Source: an uncultured Paracoccaceae bacterium
GTDB taxonomy: Bacteria > Pseudomonadota > Alphaproteobacteria > Rhodobacterales > Rhodobacteraceae
Assembly (NCBI GenBank): GCA_937872465.1
Contig: CALMSR010000054.1
Coordinates: forward strand, 1-64,000
Direction of reading: 5' to 3'
DNA: 64,000 nucleotides
Below the pieces are notes generated by a model. It was not told where the DNA came from. It was given only the letters and a program-made list of their open reading frames with translations, and searched no databases. Positions 26,382 through 35,199 of the stretch are shown here, one piece after another. The position numbers and the translations under genes were made by a program. How positions within the stretch are numbered: the stretch's first letter is position 1; each line of letters opens with the position of its first letter.

Positions 26382-27128
26382 TCAAGTCCCGGCGAGGCGG
26401 GCCAGCACCGCCACGGTGGCGAAGGCGATGCCGATCCCCCAGGCGAAGCTCGCCAGCGTGCCGATGATGACGTATTCGCCGGTGCGGAGCTCCCGGTCGC
26501 GGGCCAGTTCGTTGAAGCGCAACACCGACTTGGCGGCGATCAGGAAGCCGATGGCGCCGGCCTGTCCGGCGAGCACCAGCATGAAGATCATGAGTCGCTC
26601 CAGCCGGCCGATGAGCTGCCCGCCCCGTGGCAGGCTCTCGTCCTCGGCGGGGTCGAGCGGGTACTTCAGCCCGTGCATCAGCGCCTGCACGGCGTAGCCG
26701 CCGGCCCAGACCGCCGCCACCAGCCCGGCGGCGAGGGTCATGGCCGCAGAAAGGGGCACATGCCATTCCGCCGCCGCCGGCAGGGTCATGCCCCAGAGCC
26801 CGGCGCTCCAGGCATCGGGCGAGAGCGTGGCGGCGAGGCCGATCATCGCGAGATGCGCGGCCTGGTCGGCGGCGAAGGCGGTGAAGCCCGGCCCGCCGTG
26901 GCGCAGCTTGATCCAGTCGATGGCGTAATGGCTGAGCGCGATCACGAGGATCGGCACGGGGCGCGGCGCGAAGCCGAGGGCGGCCCAGCTCACCACAGCG
27001 ACGATGGCGACATGGGCGAGCAGGACCAGCGGGTCGCGCTTGTTCTGCACCATGCGGTCGCTCTGCATGGTGAAATCGGCGAGCACATGGCCGAGCGTGA
27101 GCGCGATGGCGGTCTCGATCAGGGTCAC
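26382..27128 (-). CDS. DUF3307 family membrane protein
   Basis: A 248-residue multi-pass membrane protein of the DUF3307 family. The hallmark is the N-terminal LGHVLADFTMQSDRMVQNK, with a histidine and aspartate inside the first helix, then ALSHYAIDWIK. Function is unknown. It starts with a GTG and lies downstream of a SatD-like gene in the same direction. This pairing recalls the sat genes of streptococci. The 72-nt gap carries an imperfect dyad (27170-27187) and could hold its own promoter. Confidence 0.75.
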   Translation of the reverse strand: MTLIETAIALTLGHVLADFTMQSDRMVQNKRDPLVLLAHVAIVAVVSWAALGFAPRPVPILVIALSHYAIDWIKLRHGGPGFTAFAADQAAHLAMIGLAATLSPDAWSAGLWGMTLPAAAEWHVPLSAAMTLAAGLVAAVWAGGYAVQALMHGLKYPLDPAEDESLPRGGQLIGRLERLMIFMLVLAGQAGAIGFLIAAKSVLRFNELARDRELRTGEYVIIGTLASFAWGIGIAFATVAVLARLAGT

Positions 27129-27169
27129 GGCCGCGTCGGTCCGGGCCGGGGGATTACAACCTCCTGGGT

Positions 27170-27187
27170 TTGTATCTGCGGAAACAA
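27170..27187. promoter_or_regulatory. Imperfect dyad between the SatD-like and DUF3307 genes
   Basis: TTGTATC (27170-27176), TGCG, GAAACAA (27181-27187) pair at 6 of 7 positions. It is AT-rich compared with the flanks and lies in the 72-nt gap. ACAACC also occurs twice on the plus strand (27156-27161 and 27184-27189). Its role as operator is speculative. Confidence 0.3.
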
Positions 27188-27200
27188 CCTTTTGAGGATG

Positions 27201-27854
27201 TCACTCGTCATCGCCGGTTCCGCCCTCCAGCGCCGCGAGGGCGCGGCGGAGCGCCCAGTCGCCGCCGCTTCGCAGATGTTTGGCGACCATCTGCTGGCTG
27301 ATGCCGAACTCCGCGCCGATCTCGGCCTGGGGCGGGGCGTCGGGCACCAGCCGCGCCGCGAAGACCCGCGCCTGGCGCGGCGTCCAGCGCCGCGAGACCT
27401 CGTCGCAGAGCGCCACGAGGGCCGCGAGAACTGCGGGCGCGGCGGGGCCGCCGGGCCAGTCCAGGCCGAGCCGGGCGGCGCGGCCGAGGCTGTCGAGCCC
27501 ATGGCCGGAGGTCTCGAAGGCCGGGCCGGCGCCCGCGGAGAGATCGCCCGTCGCCGGCAGCCTGCCGGGGCCGATCCCCGCCGAGATGCGGGTGTCGAGA
27601 TCCGCGCCGCGGGCGCGCAGCCGGGCCCGCAGGAAGAGCATCATGCGCAGCGAGAGCGCCGGCGATGGCGCGAGGCATTGCCAGCCGTCGCCGCGGAAAC
27701 GGGTGAAGCGGGCGGGGGGGCCGTCCCCGGCCCAGTTCGCGGTCGCGCCGGCGGCTTCGCCGAGCACCGCCATCGCCGCATCGAGCGCTGTCCCGCCGAG
27801 GCGGGAGGAGCCGACGAGATCGCCGGTCAGCACGGCGAGGGGGTCAGGGGTCAT
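27201..27854 (-). CDS. SatD-like protein
   Basis: A 217-residue protein resembling the SatD family. It begins AVLTGDLVGSSRL, the conserved nucleotide-cyclase-like opening of SatD proteins, with FTRFRGDGWQCL in the middle. The C-terminal region contains a clear helix-turn-helix (EIGAEFGISQQMVAKHL), so it probably binds DNA. SatD was first described in Streptococcus mutans acid tolerance; its mechanism is not established. It lies upstream of the DUF3307 gene. Confidence 0.7.
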   Translation of the reverse strand: MTPDPLAVLTGDLVGSSRLGGTALDAAMAVLGEAAGATANWAGDGPPARFTRFRGDGWQCLAPSPALSLRMMLFLRARLRARGADLDTRISAGIGPGRLPATGDLSAGAGPAFETSGHGLDSLGRAARLGLDWPGGPAAPAVLAALVALCDEVSRRWTPRQARVFAARLVPDAPPQAEIGAEFGISQQMVAKHLRSGGDWALRRALAALEGGTGDDE

Positions 27855-27914
27855 CAGCGATCCGGCCGGTTCGGACGGTCAGAGAATGGGCGGGCGGTCG
27901 CGATCCGGCAAGCC

Positions 27915-28280
27915 CTACATGAAGCCGAGTTCGAGCCGCGCCTCGTCGGACATCATGTCCATGCCCCATTGCGGCTCCCAGACCAGCTCGACATTGACAT
28001 GGCGCACGCCCGGCAGCGGGGTGATCGCATCGGCCACCCAGCCGGGCATCTCGCCGGCCACCGGGCAGCCGGGGGCGGTGAGCGACATGGCGACATCCAC
28101 GTCGCCCTCGCCACCGATCTCGATGGTATAGACCAGCCCGAGGTCGTAGATGTTCACCGGGATCTCGGGATCGAAGACCGTCCGGCAGGCCGCCACGACC
28201 TCGTCATAGAGCGGGTGATCGGTGGTCGAGGGCCGGATCAGCGGCGTGCCTTCCAGCGGGGCATTGGCTTGGGCGGTCAT
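27915..28280 (-). CDS. sufT: SUF-type Fe-S assembly protein SufT (MIP18/DUF59 family)
   Basis: A 121-residue MIP18-family protein, one DUF59 domain. Motifs are CRTVFDPEIPVNIYDLGLVY and MSLTAPGCPVAGEMPGWV, with a conserved Cys in APGCP. Members help maturation of Fe-S proteins, probably at the transfer step. A good ribosome-binding site (AAGGGAG) precedes the ATG. It is divergent from tgt across a 154-bp region with a TATATAA-like patch. Confidence 0.88.
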   Translation of the reverse strand: MTAQANAPLEGTPLIRPSTTDHPLYDEVVAACRTVFDPEIPVNIYDLGLVYTIEIGGEGDVDVAMSLTAPGCPVAGEMPGWVADAITPLPGVRHVNVELVWEPQWGMDMMSDEARLELGFM

Positions 28281-28434
28281 GACGCGCGATCTCCCTTATT
28301 CCCGACCAGTTATATAGGGAATGCCGCCGTCCCGTAAAGACGGAGCCGCCGGAGGGGGGCTGCGATTGCCGGGCGGGCGCGATCCGTCGCGGGGAGGTTT
28401 GCATCCGCGCGACAATGCCCCTAGCAGGGCGGCC

Positions 28435-29565
28435 ATGACACGCGGCATCTCCTTCGCCATCGAGGCCAGGGACGGCAAGGCCCGCAGCGGGGTGCTCGCG
28501 ACCCCGCGCGGCGCGATCCGCACGCCGGCCTTCATGCCGGTGGGCACGGCGGGCACGGTGAAGGCGATGCTGCCCGAGAGCGTCGCGGCGACCGGCGCGG
28601 ATATCCTGCTCGGCAACACCTATCACCTGATGCTGCGTCCCGGCGCCGAGCGCATCGCCCGGCTCGGCGGCCTGCACCGCTTCATGAACTGGTCGAAGCC
28701 GATCCTGACCGATTCGGGCGGCTTCCAGGTGATGAGCCTCGCCGAACTGCGCAAGCTGAGCGAGGAGGGCGTGACCTTCCGCTCGCATGTGGACGGCGCG
28801 CGGCATCACCTGAGCCCGGAATCGAGCATGGAGATTCAGCGGCTGCTCGGCTCGGACATCGTGATGGCCTTCGACGAATGCCCGGCGCTGCCGGCCACAC
28901 GCGATGCCATCGCGGCGAGCATGGCGCTGTCGATGCGCTGGGCGGCGCGCTCGCGCGACGCCTTCGGCGACCGGCCCGGCCATGCGCTCTTCGGGATCCA
29001 GCAGGGCGGGCTGGAGCGGGACCTGCGGGAGGAGAGCGCGACGGCGCTGCGCGCCATCGGCTTCGACGGCTATGCCATCGGGGGTCTCGCGGTGGGCGAG
29101 GGGCAGGCGGCGATGCTGGCGGTGCTCGACCATGCGCCGGGCATGCTGCCCGGGGACCGGCCGCGCTATCTGATGGGGGTCGGCAAGCCCGACGACATCG
29201 TCGGCGCCGTGCTGCGCGGCGTGGACATGTTCGATTGCGTGCTGCCCTCGCGCTCGGGGCGGACCGGCCAGGCGCTGACGCGGCGGGGGGCGGTCAACAT
29301 CAAGAACGCCCGCCACGCCGAGGATCCGCGCCCGCTCGATCCCGACTGCACCTGCCCGGCCTGCCGGTCCTACAGCCGGGCCTATCTGCATCATGTCTTC
29401 AAGGCCGGCGAGATCATCGCCTCGATGCTGCTGACCTGGCACAACCTGCATTATTATCAGGAGCTGATGGCCGGCCTGCGCGGGGCGATTGCCTCCGGAG
29501 GGCTGGCGGATTTCGTCGCCGGTTTCGAGGCGGGCCGGGCGGCGGGGGATCTGGAGCCGCTCTGA
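28435..29565 (+). CDS. tgt: Queuine tRNA-ribosyltransferase
   Basis: A 376-residue tRNA-guanine transglycosylase that exchanges guanine-34 for the queuosine precursor in tRNAs with a GUN anticodon. The general base/nucleophile aspartates are in [18 protein letters not shown] and [15 protein letters not shown]. The zinc site is [16 protein letters not shown]. The ATG at 28435 is chosen because the domain starts there; the in-frame ATG at 28321 would add an unrelated 38-residue extension. Confidence 0.96.
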   Translation: MTRGISFAIEARDGKARSGVLATPRGAIRTPAFMPVGTAGTVKAMLPESVAATGADILLGNTYHLMLRPGAERIARLGGLHRFMNWSKPILTDSGGFQVMSLAELRKLSEEGVTFRSHVDGARHHLSPESSMEIQRLLGSDIVMAFDECPALPATRDAIAASMALSMRWAARSRDAFGDRPGHALFGIQQGGLERDLREESATALRAIGFDGYAIGGLAVGEGQAAMLAVLDHAPGMLPGDRPRYLMGVGKPDDIVGAVLRGVDMFDCVLPSRSGRTGQALTRRGAVNIKNARHAEDPRPLDPDCTCPACRSYSRAYLHHVFKAGEIIASMLLTWHNLHYYQELMAGLRGAIASGGLADFVAGFEAGRAAGDLEPL

Positions 29566-29652
29566 CCGACGGGTTCCGGCGCCGGGCAGGCCTGGCGTCA
29601 CCGTCCGGCCCGGCGGGCGCTGCCCTCATCTCGCGGTGGGACGGTCGTACCG

Positions 29653-29667
29653 GGAACCATTGGTTCC
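29653..29667. promoter_or_regulatory. Hyphenated palindrome upstream of the ABM-like gene
   Basis: GGAACC (29653-29658), ATT, GGTTCC (29662-29667), a perfect dyad in the 230-bp gap between tgt and the small monooxygenase-like gene. No other gene or terminator is visible in the gap. Confidence 0.3.
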
Positions 29668-29795
29668 AAGTGCGATTGCTCTGGACAGCACCGCGCCCCG
29701 CGTTGAGGCGCAGGCCGGAGTCGGCTAAAATGACCGCCCCCGACCCCCGGGTGCTTCCGCCCGGGCGGCGAGGCTTTTGGGGAACGGAGAGCGCC

Positions 29796-30098
29796 ATGAC
29801 CGCTTTCAACGTTGTTCGCATGCGGGTGAAGCCGGGAAACGAGGAGGCCTACCTGAAATCGCATCGGGATCGCGTGCTCGAGGGGATGGACGGCATGCGG
29901 TCGCTGAACGTCATCAAGACCGGTGACCGGGAGTTCTGCGTGATCGGCGAATGGGACAGCATGGAGGCGCTCGCCGCGGCGCGGCCGGCCATGATCGCCA
30001 CGCTCGACACCTTCCGCGACCGGCTCGAGGATCTCGGGCCGGGGCTGGGCGTGACGGATCCGGTCTCCGGCGAGGTCGTGCTGCAGCGGCGGCCCTAA
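29796..30098 (+). CDS. ABM-like (antibiotic biosynthesis monooxygenase fold) small protein
   Basis: A 100-residue protein with a ferredoxin-like alpha/beta pattern typical of the dimeric ABM superfamily: FNVVRMRVKPGNEEAYL at the N-terminus and VIGEWDSMEALAAARP in the middle. Function is unassigned; family members range from small monooxygenases to heme-degrading enzymes and proteins without catalysis. Its last 4 nt overlap the stop of the convergent 785-residue gene. Confidence 0.65.
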   Translation: MTAFNVVRMRVKPGNEEAYLKSHRDRVLEGMDGMRSLNVIKTGDREFCVIGEWDSMEALAAARPAMIATLDTFRDRLEDLGPGLGVTDPVSGEVVLQRRP

Positions 30099-32452
30099 TT
30101 CGCGGCCGGGGCGCCGCCGGGCGGCGTCTTGGCGAGCAGGGCCTGGACGAAATCCTCGACCTGGCGGCCGGTCGCGAGCAGGCGGCGGGCGGCGTCGAGG
30201 CTCGGGCGTTCGAGCGCCGGCAGGGGCTCGACGAAGGCTTCTTCCGCGTCGAGCGCGGAGGGGTCGGGTGAGGCGGGGCGGGCCTCCTCGGGGGCGGTCT
30301 GCGCGACCATGAATTCGGCCATGGCCTGGCGCCCGGGATCCGGCGCGGCCTCGTCGCGGGCGCGCGGCCAGTCCCCCGAGGACCAGGCGTAGGCGTCGGC
30401 GGCGTCCGGCAGGCCCGCCTCGCGCAGCACCGCGCCGGCCTCGGCGAAATCCCCGTCGAGCGCGAGCGCCTCGGCGGTGAGCCGGGCGGCCTCCGGCCCC
30501 TCGATCCCGGCGAGAATGTCGCGGGCCCGGGCGGATTCGCGGCTGCGCAGCCAGGATTCGGCGAGCAGGAGCCGGGCAGCTTCGCCCGCGCGCGCCGCCG
30601 CCGGCTCAACCATCGCGCGCGCCCCCTGGGGCAGGCCCAGGTCGAGCAGCCGCCGCGCGATCGCCCGGCGCGCGGGGTCGTTGGCCGGATCCGCCGAGAC
30701 CAGCGTGGTGCTCGCCAGCACGGTCTCGGCATAGGCGGCGCGGCCCACGCGCTCGGGATCGGCGGCGGCGAGCAGCGCCACCGCAAGCTCGGCGAAGCGG
30801 GGGTCGCGGGGCAGGTCGATCAGCGCGGAGCGGATCTCGGCGATGGCATCGGGCAGCTCTCCGCGGACGGCGAGGGATTCCGCGAGCAGGAGCCGCAGCT
30901 CGGCGGCGCGGGCGGCGCCACGGGCCTGGAGCGCGGCGGCGCGCAGATCGGTGACGTGGCGGTCGGGCAGAGGGAGGCCGGCATCGGCGGCGAGCCGCGC
31001 GAGATGGAGGAGCGCCTCGGGCGCCGCCGCGGCATCGGCCTCGATCAGCGCGGAGAGCGCATGGATGCCGGCCTGCGGGTCACCTTCGGCGGCGGCGAGC
31101 CGCGCGCCGACGATGGTCAGGGCGGAGGTCTGCGCCGTTTCCGGCCGGGTGGTCGTATCCTGGATCAGCCGCGCGGCCTCGGTCCGGCCGGCATCGAGCA
31201 GCCGGGCGACCAGCCCCGGTCCGACGAGCCCGCGCAGGTCGGGCGGCAGCTCGGCGAAGGCGGCATGGATGGTCTCGAAGCCCGCGTCGTCGGGCAGCGC
31301 GGGGCCGTTGCTGGCGATGGCGCTCCAGAGCCCGTGGGCGCCGGGGCAGCTCACCGCCGCCGAGAGCGGGCCTTCGGGCGGCAGCGCGCGGCCCTCGACC
31401 GCGCGGGCGAGGTCGAGCAGGAGCGCGCGGTTCTCGAAGTCCTGGGGAAAGCTCGCGAGGACCGCCTCCGCCTCGGTGCCGAGACCGAAGCGGATGTCGA
31501 TCCGGATCAGGCGCGCCAGTGTCTCGGGGTCGGGGGCATCGAACTCGCCGAGCAGGTGGCTCGAGAGATCGACGATCTGCTCGAACGCCGGGCGGCCGTC
31601 GGACCATCGGGCGATATCCATCGCCTCGTCGGGCAGGCATTCGACGGCGACCTCCGGCTCGGCCATCTCCGCCAGGGCCTTGGCCCGCTCGCGGTCGAAG
31701 ACCGTGGTGGCCTCGATCTGCTCGAGGTCCAGCAGCGCCGCGATGCCGGCGGCCTCCGGCGCCCCGCGGGCGGTGAGCGCCACCGGCAGGGTCGGGGCGG
31801 CATCGCTCTCGGGGCGCGCGGGCGGGGTGGGATCGGGCAGGGCCGGCGGAACCCCGGCCGGAACGGGCACGGTCTCCGTGGCGGTGCCGGCGCCGGTTTC
31901 GGGCCCGGCTTGCGGCGGCGCCGGCGGACCCGCGTCGGCGAGCTCGATCAGCCCTTGGCCGGCGGCGCGCTCGATCTGCCGCAGCAGGATCTGCTCGGCG
32001 GCGTCCACGGCGGCGGCCTCGCGCAGATCCCGCGCCTCGGCGGTTTCCGCCACCGGCTGGGATTCCGGGGCCGGCAGCACCGCGTCCCGGTCGGAGACGT
32101 CGAGCGCCAGATGCCGGCCCTTGACGAAAAGCGTGCTGACCCGGCAGTCGCAGGTGAGCTCGACCGCAACGGTCGTGCCCCTCGGCCCGATCGCGGTCGC
32201 GACGGCGCCGATGCGGGTCCGGGGGATCTTCTCGAAGATCCGGGCGGCGTCGAAGGCGATCTCCCTGCCGGGGATAAAGAGCGTGACCCGGCCTTCCGCG
32301 GTCTCGAGCGACCATTCGGTGGTCGGGTCGATGCGGACCACGAGGCGGGAGAAATTCGCGTGCTCGCCGCTGAGGATCGGGCCGCCCTCGGCCGCATGGA
32401 GCGGCGCCGCGGCGAGGCCCGCCGCGACGGCAAGCGCCAGGGTGCGGATCAT
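30095..32452 (-). CDS. Large exported protein of unknown function in the motA operon
   Basis: A 785-residue protein with a clear signal peptide (IRTLALAVAAGLAAAPLHAAE) and so probably periplasmic. The N-terminal third has a beta-rich region (about 25-130). A Pro-rich linker follows (about 170-220), then a long Ala/Leu-rich alpha-solenoid of TPR-like helix pairs to the C-terminus. It starts within the motA stop (ATGA), so it is translationally coupled to motA. It has no recognisable name; position suggests a flagellar motor or stator-related part, similar in placement to MotC-type proteins of rhizobia, but no homology is claimed. Confidence 0.75.
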   Translation of the reverse strand: MIRTLALAVAAGLAAAPLHAAEGGPILSGEHANFSRLVVRIDPTTEWSLETAEGRVTLFIPGREIAFDAARIFEKIPRTRIGAVATAIGPRGTTVAVELTCDCRVSTLFVKGRHLALDVSDRDAVLPAPESQPVAETAEARDLREAAAVDAAEQILLRQIERAAGQGLIELADAGPPAPPQAGPETGAGTATETVPVPAGVPPALPDPTPPARPESDAAPTLPVALTARGAPEAAGIAALLDLEQIEATTVFDRERAKALAEMAEPEVAVECLPDEAMDIARWSDGRPAFEQIVDLSSHLLGEFDAPDPETLARLIRIDIRFGLGTEAEAVLASFPQDFENRALLLDLARAVEGRALPPEGPLSAAVSCPGAHGLWSAIASNGPALPDDAGFETIHAAFAELPPDLRGLVGPGLVARLLDAGRTEAARLIQDTTTRPETAQTSALTIVGARLAAAEGDPQAGIHALSALIEADAAAAPEALLHLARLAADAGLPLPDRHVTDLRAAALQARGAARAAELRLLLAESLAVRGELPDAIAEIRSALIDLPRDPRFAELAVALLAAADPERVGRAAYAETVLASTTLVSADPANDPARRAIARRLLDLGLPQGARAMVEPAAARAGEAARLLLAESWLRSRESARARDILAGIEGPEAARLTAEALALDGDFAEAGAVLREAGLPDAADAYAWSSGDWPRARDEAAPDPGRQAMAEFMVAQTAPEEARPASPDPSALDAEEAFVEPLPALERPSLDAARRLLATGRQVEDFVQALLAKTPPGGAPAAN

Positions 32453-33321
32453 GCCGCGAGGCTCTGCTTGGTGGCGCGCAGCGCGCCTTCGAGCTCGTTG
32501 TAGGAGGGGCGCAGGCCGGCGGGCGTGTTCTGCCGGCCGACCTCGACGCAGATATTGGGCGCGTGGTTGTGCAAGGCGGCGACCATCACCTCGCGGATGA
32601 GGTTGTAGAAATGCTGGTCCTCGTCGATCACGTTCTTCACCCGGCTCGCGAAGGGGCCGACGATGCCATAGGCGAGGAAGACGCCGAGAAAGGTGCCCAC
32701 CAGCGCGCCGCCGATCATCTTGCCGAGGATCTCGGGCGGCTGGTCGATCGAGGCCATGGTCTTGATGACGCCGAGCACGGCGGCAACGATCCCCAGCGCA
32801 GGCAGGCCGTCGGCCATGGTCTGGAGCGTATGCGCCGAATGCAGCGCATTGGTGTAGTTCTTCTCGATGCGCTTGGTCAGGACCTCCTCGACCTGCATCG
32901 GGTCGTCGTAGTTCATCGAGGCCGAGCGCAGCGTGTCGCAGATCAGAGCCACCGCCTCGGTATCGGCGAGGATGCGCGGATAGGCGTTGAAGATCGCCGA
33001 GGCGCCCGGATCCTCGATGTGCTGGTCGAGCTCCACGGGGTTCGAGCGGGCGATGCGGATCAGCTGGAACATCAGGCAGAGCAGGTCCTGGAAGTCGCCG
33101 GGCTTCCAGTGCGGGCCCTTGAAGACCTTGCTCACGTCCTTCAGCGTGTGGGTGATACCGTGCTTGTCGTTGGAGATCACGAAGGCGCCGAGCGCCGCGC
33201 CGGCGATCATCATCAGCTCGAAGGGCAGCGAATGCAGGATGATGCCGATCTTGCCACCGGCGATCGTATAGCCGCCGAAGACCATCACGAAGACGATGAT
33301 GATGCCGATGATGCCGATCAT
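32449..33321 (-). CDS. motA: Flagellar motor stator protein MotA
   Basis: A 290-residue stator protein forming, with MotB, the ion channel that drives flagellar rotation. It has four predicted transmembrane segments. The cytoplasmic loop has the torque residues (KGPHWKPGDFQDLLCLMFQ region), and the conserved proline-containing ADGLPALGIVAAVLGVIKTM is present. No motB lies within this window, so its partner is elsewhere. The gene is coupled by ATGA to the large exported protein downstream. Confidence 0.95.
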   Translation of the reverse strand: MIGIIGIIIVFVMVFGGYTIAGGKIGIILHSLPFELMMIAGAALGAFVISNDKHGITHTLKDVSKVFKGPHWKPGDFQDLLCLMFQLIRIARSNPVELDQHIEDPGASAIFNAYPRILADTEAVALICDTLRSASMNYDDPMQVEEVLTKRIEKNYTNALHSAHTLQTMADGLPALGIVAAVLGVIKTMASIDQPPEILGKMIGGALVGTFLGVFLAYGIVGPFASRVKNVIDEDQHFYNLIREVMVAALHNHAPNICVEVGRQNTPAGLRPSYNELEGALRATKQSLAA

Positions 33322-33417
33322 GTGGTCACTCGCGAACTCGGGACGCCGCCGGCGCCGTATCCCCTGAAGCCTCCGGTCTTACCCGGCGGGGAATTAAGAA
33401 ACACTCAAGCGCCGGCG

Positions 33418-34005
33418 TCATTCCGTGGGAACGGCATGGTTCCTGCTGGCGATGGTCAGCGTCACCGCATAGGCGGAATCGGCGTTCATCGCCGCCAGCA
33501 CCTGCGCCGCGACCTCCGGGCGCACCCGCGCCAGCAGGCCGGCGGCGAAGGCGACGTCCATGCGCTCGAAGATCTTCGCGGCCTCGGCGGGCTTCATGTT
33601 CTCGTAGACCGTGGTCATGCGCTCGATGTCGCGTTCGGCGGCCTTGTCGGCCACGGCCAGCGTCGCCTCGAGGTTCTTCCGTGCGGTCTCGAAGGCGGCG
33701 AGCTGCTCGGCGAGCTTGGCCTCGGCGACGTTGAGGGTCTGGGAGCGCTCGGCGAGGCGGCGCGATTCCTGCGCCAGCTCGTCCTCGCGCTCGCGAATCG
33801 CGGAGAGCAGACTCTCGGCATCCTCGGTGCTCGGGCAGGTGGCCGCGGCGGTACCGTCCGCGGCCCCGGAATCGGCCAGTACGCCGATCTCCTCGGCGAA
33901 GGCCTGGCCGTTCGCGGCGAGGCGCAGCGCCGCGGAGCCCAGGAAACAGAGCACGATCAGCCCCACGCCGCCGATGGCGCGGCGGCCCGCGGTGGTCGCG
34001 GCCAT
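33418..34005 (-). CDS. MotE-like protein with MgtE-N type C-terminal domain
   Basis: A 195-residue protein. One N-terminal membrane anchor (about 10-30) is followed by a long coiled coil (about 60-125). The C-terminal domain resembles the MgtE N-terminal domain, with VYENMKPAEAAKIFERMDVAFAAGLLARVRP broken only by conserved turns. This architecture matches MotE-type flagellar chaperones in alphaproteobacteria. Probable role: periplasmic assembly or stability factor for the motor. It sits between the DUF6468-like gene and motA. Confidence 0.7.
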   Translation of the reverse strand: MAATTAGRRAIGGVGLIVLCFLGSAALRLAANGQAFAEEIGVLADSGAADGTAAATCPSTEDAESLLSAIREREDELAQESRRLAERSQTLNVAEAKLAEQLAAFETARKNLEATLAVADKAAERDIERMTTVYENMKPAEAAKIFERMDVAFAAGLLARVRPEVAAQVLAAMNADSAYAVTLTIASRNHAVPTE

Positions 34006-34008
34006 AGG

Positions 34009-34590
34009 TCAACGGCCCCCGGCGGCGGCGATGGCGCTGAGCGCCTCGATGAGGTCGTCTTCGCTCCGGGGCGCGTCCTTGGGCGCGCGCGGCCGCAGCG
34101 GGCTCTCGAAGGCCGCGAGGCTGCGCGGCTTGGGCAGGATCTCCTCGGGAGCGGGCTCGGGGCGCGCGGGCGCCGCCGTTTCCTTCGGCAGCACCGCGAG
34201 CCGCACCGGCGCCGGCGGCACCTGCTCGTCTCGCTGCGGGGCGGGCGGGCTTGGCGGGGCAGGCTGCGCGGCGGCTCCGGACAGGCGCGCCTGGTAGGCC
34301 GCCCGCAGGTCGGCGTCGCGGGCGGCCGCGAGCACGCTCTTGAGCTGGGCGGTGGCGGAATCGGCCCTTGCGATCAGCTGGGTCAGGTCCTGCTTGTTCT
34401 CGCGGGTCGCGGCGCGGGCCTCCTCAAGCGTGCCGCGGGCGAGCTCGATCTGCCGGGTCAGGGTGACGATGGCGCCGCCCAGGCCGCGGTCAAGCGACTT
34501 CAGCTCGTGCACCCGGCGCGCCAGCACCCAGCAATAGCCGCCCGCGAAGAGCGAGGCGGCCAGAAGCAGTCCGTTCATCAGGACATCCAT
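34009..34590 (-). CDS. DUF6468-like flagellar cluster protein
   Basis: A 193-residue protein with one N-terminal transmembrane helix (GLLLAASLFAGGYCWVLARR), a helical coiled-coil stretch to about residue 95, and a Pro/Ala-rich C-terminal tail. It resembles what I know as DUF6468, found next to fliL and motA in alphaproteobacteria. Function is unknown; location suggests a flagellar basal-body role. It starts 12 nt after the fliL stop. Confidence 0.62.
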   Translation of the reverse strand: MDVLMNGLLLAASLFAGGYCWVLARRVHELKSLDRGLGGAIVTLTRQIELARGTLEEARAATRENKQDLTQLIARADSATAQLKSVLAAARDADLRAAYQARLSGAAAQPAPPSPPAPQRDEQVPPAPVRLAVLPKETAAPARPEPAPEEILPKPRSLAAFESPLRPRAPKDAPRSEDDLIEALSAIAAAGGR

Positions 34591-34601
34591 CGCGAGACCC
34601 C

Positions 34602-35099
34602 TCAGTTCATGACGAATTCGGTGACGAGAAGGTCGCGCACCCGGCCTTCGCCGGTCACGACCTGCACGCGGCGCAGCATCTGCGCGCGCAGCCGTGCCGC
34701 CGAAGAGGGCTGTTCAAGGTCGCGGACCTCGACGGCGCGCAGGTAGGTGTTGAGCACGTCGAGCACGCGCGGCATGACCTGGGCCACTTCCTCGGCCCGG
34801 TCCGGCTCGACCTCGAGCTGGCCGGTGAAGCGCAGGAACTTCGACGAGGATCCCGGCGGCAGCGAGATCATGATCGGCTCCATCGGCACGAAGGCGACCT
34901 TGCCGACCACGGCCTCGACGACGGCGTGCTCGTCCTTGCCGCCGCCCATCAGCGTGTCGGCAAGGCCGGAATAGACCGCGTAGAAGCCGCCGCCGCCCAG
35001 CGCGAGCGCGGCCAGCGCGCCCATGAGCAGGCTCTTCTTGCCCGATTTCTTCGGTGCGGCATCGGCATCGGCCGCGGGGGCCTCGGCAGGTTTACTCAT
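34602..35099 (-). CDS. fliL: Flagellar basal body-associated protein FliL
   Basis: A 165-residue membrane protein with a short cytoplasmic tail, one transmembrane helix (SLLMGALAALALGGGGFYAVY) and a periplasmic FliL domain ending VVTGEGRVRDLLVTEFVMN. FliL surrounds and supports the MotAB stator ring. It is first of a leftward operon (fliL, DUF6468-like, motE-like, motA, unknown), divergent from fliF. Confidence 0.93.
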   Translation of the reverse strand: MSKPAEAPAADADAAPKKSGKKSLLMGALAALALGGGGFYAVYSGLADTLMGGGKDEHAVVEAVVGKVAFVPMEPIMISLPPGSSSKFLRFTGQLEVEPDRAEEVAQVMPRVLDVLNTYLRAVEVRDLEQPSSAARLRAQMLRRVQVVTGEGRVRDLLVTEFVMN

Positions 35100-35152
35100 G
35101 GGACACTCGGCAAGTTACGTTCGCGTTTCGATCGCATCTAACCCCTTCACCA

Positions 35153-35167
35153 CTAACCAAATGTTAA
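35153..35167. promoter_or_regulatory. Candidate CtrA-like dyad between fliL and fliF
   Basis: CTAAC (35153-35157), CAAAT, GTTAA (35163-35167): two TTAAC-type half sites in inverted order, one mismatched. CtrA controls flagellar genes in this order, but its usual site is a direct repeat TTAA-N7-TTAA, so the match is only suggestive. It overlaps a possible fliF ATG at 35161. Confidence 0.3.
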
Positions 35168-35199
35168 GTCTGTTCAGCCGAATATCGCCCCGACCAGAC

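Noticed and set aside
27157..27165. AGGAGG before DUF3307 as its ribosome-binding site
   Set aside because: It lies more than 30 nt from the GTG at 27128, and the frame directly after it reads TTG then a stop.
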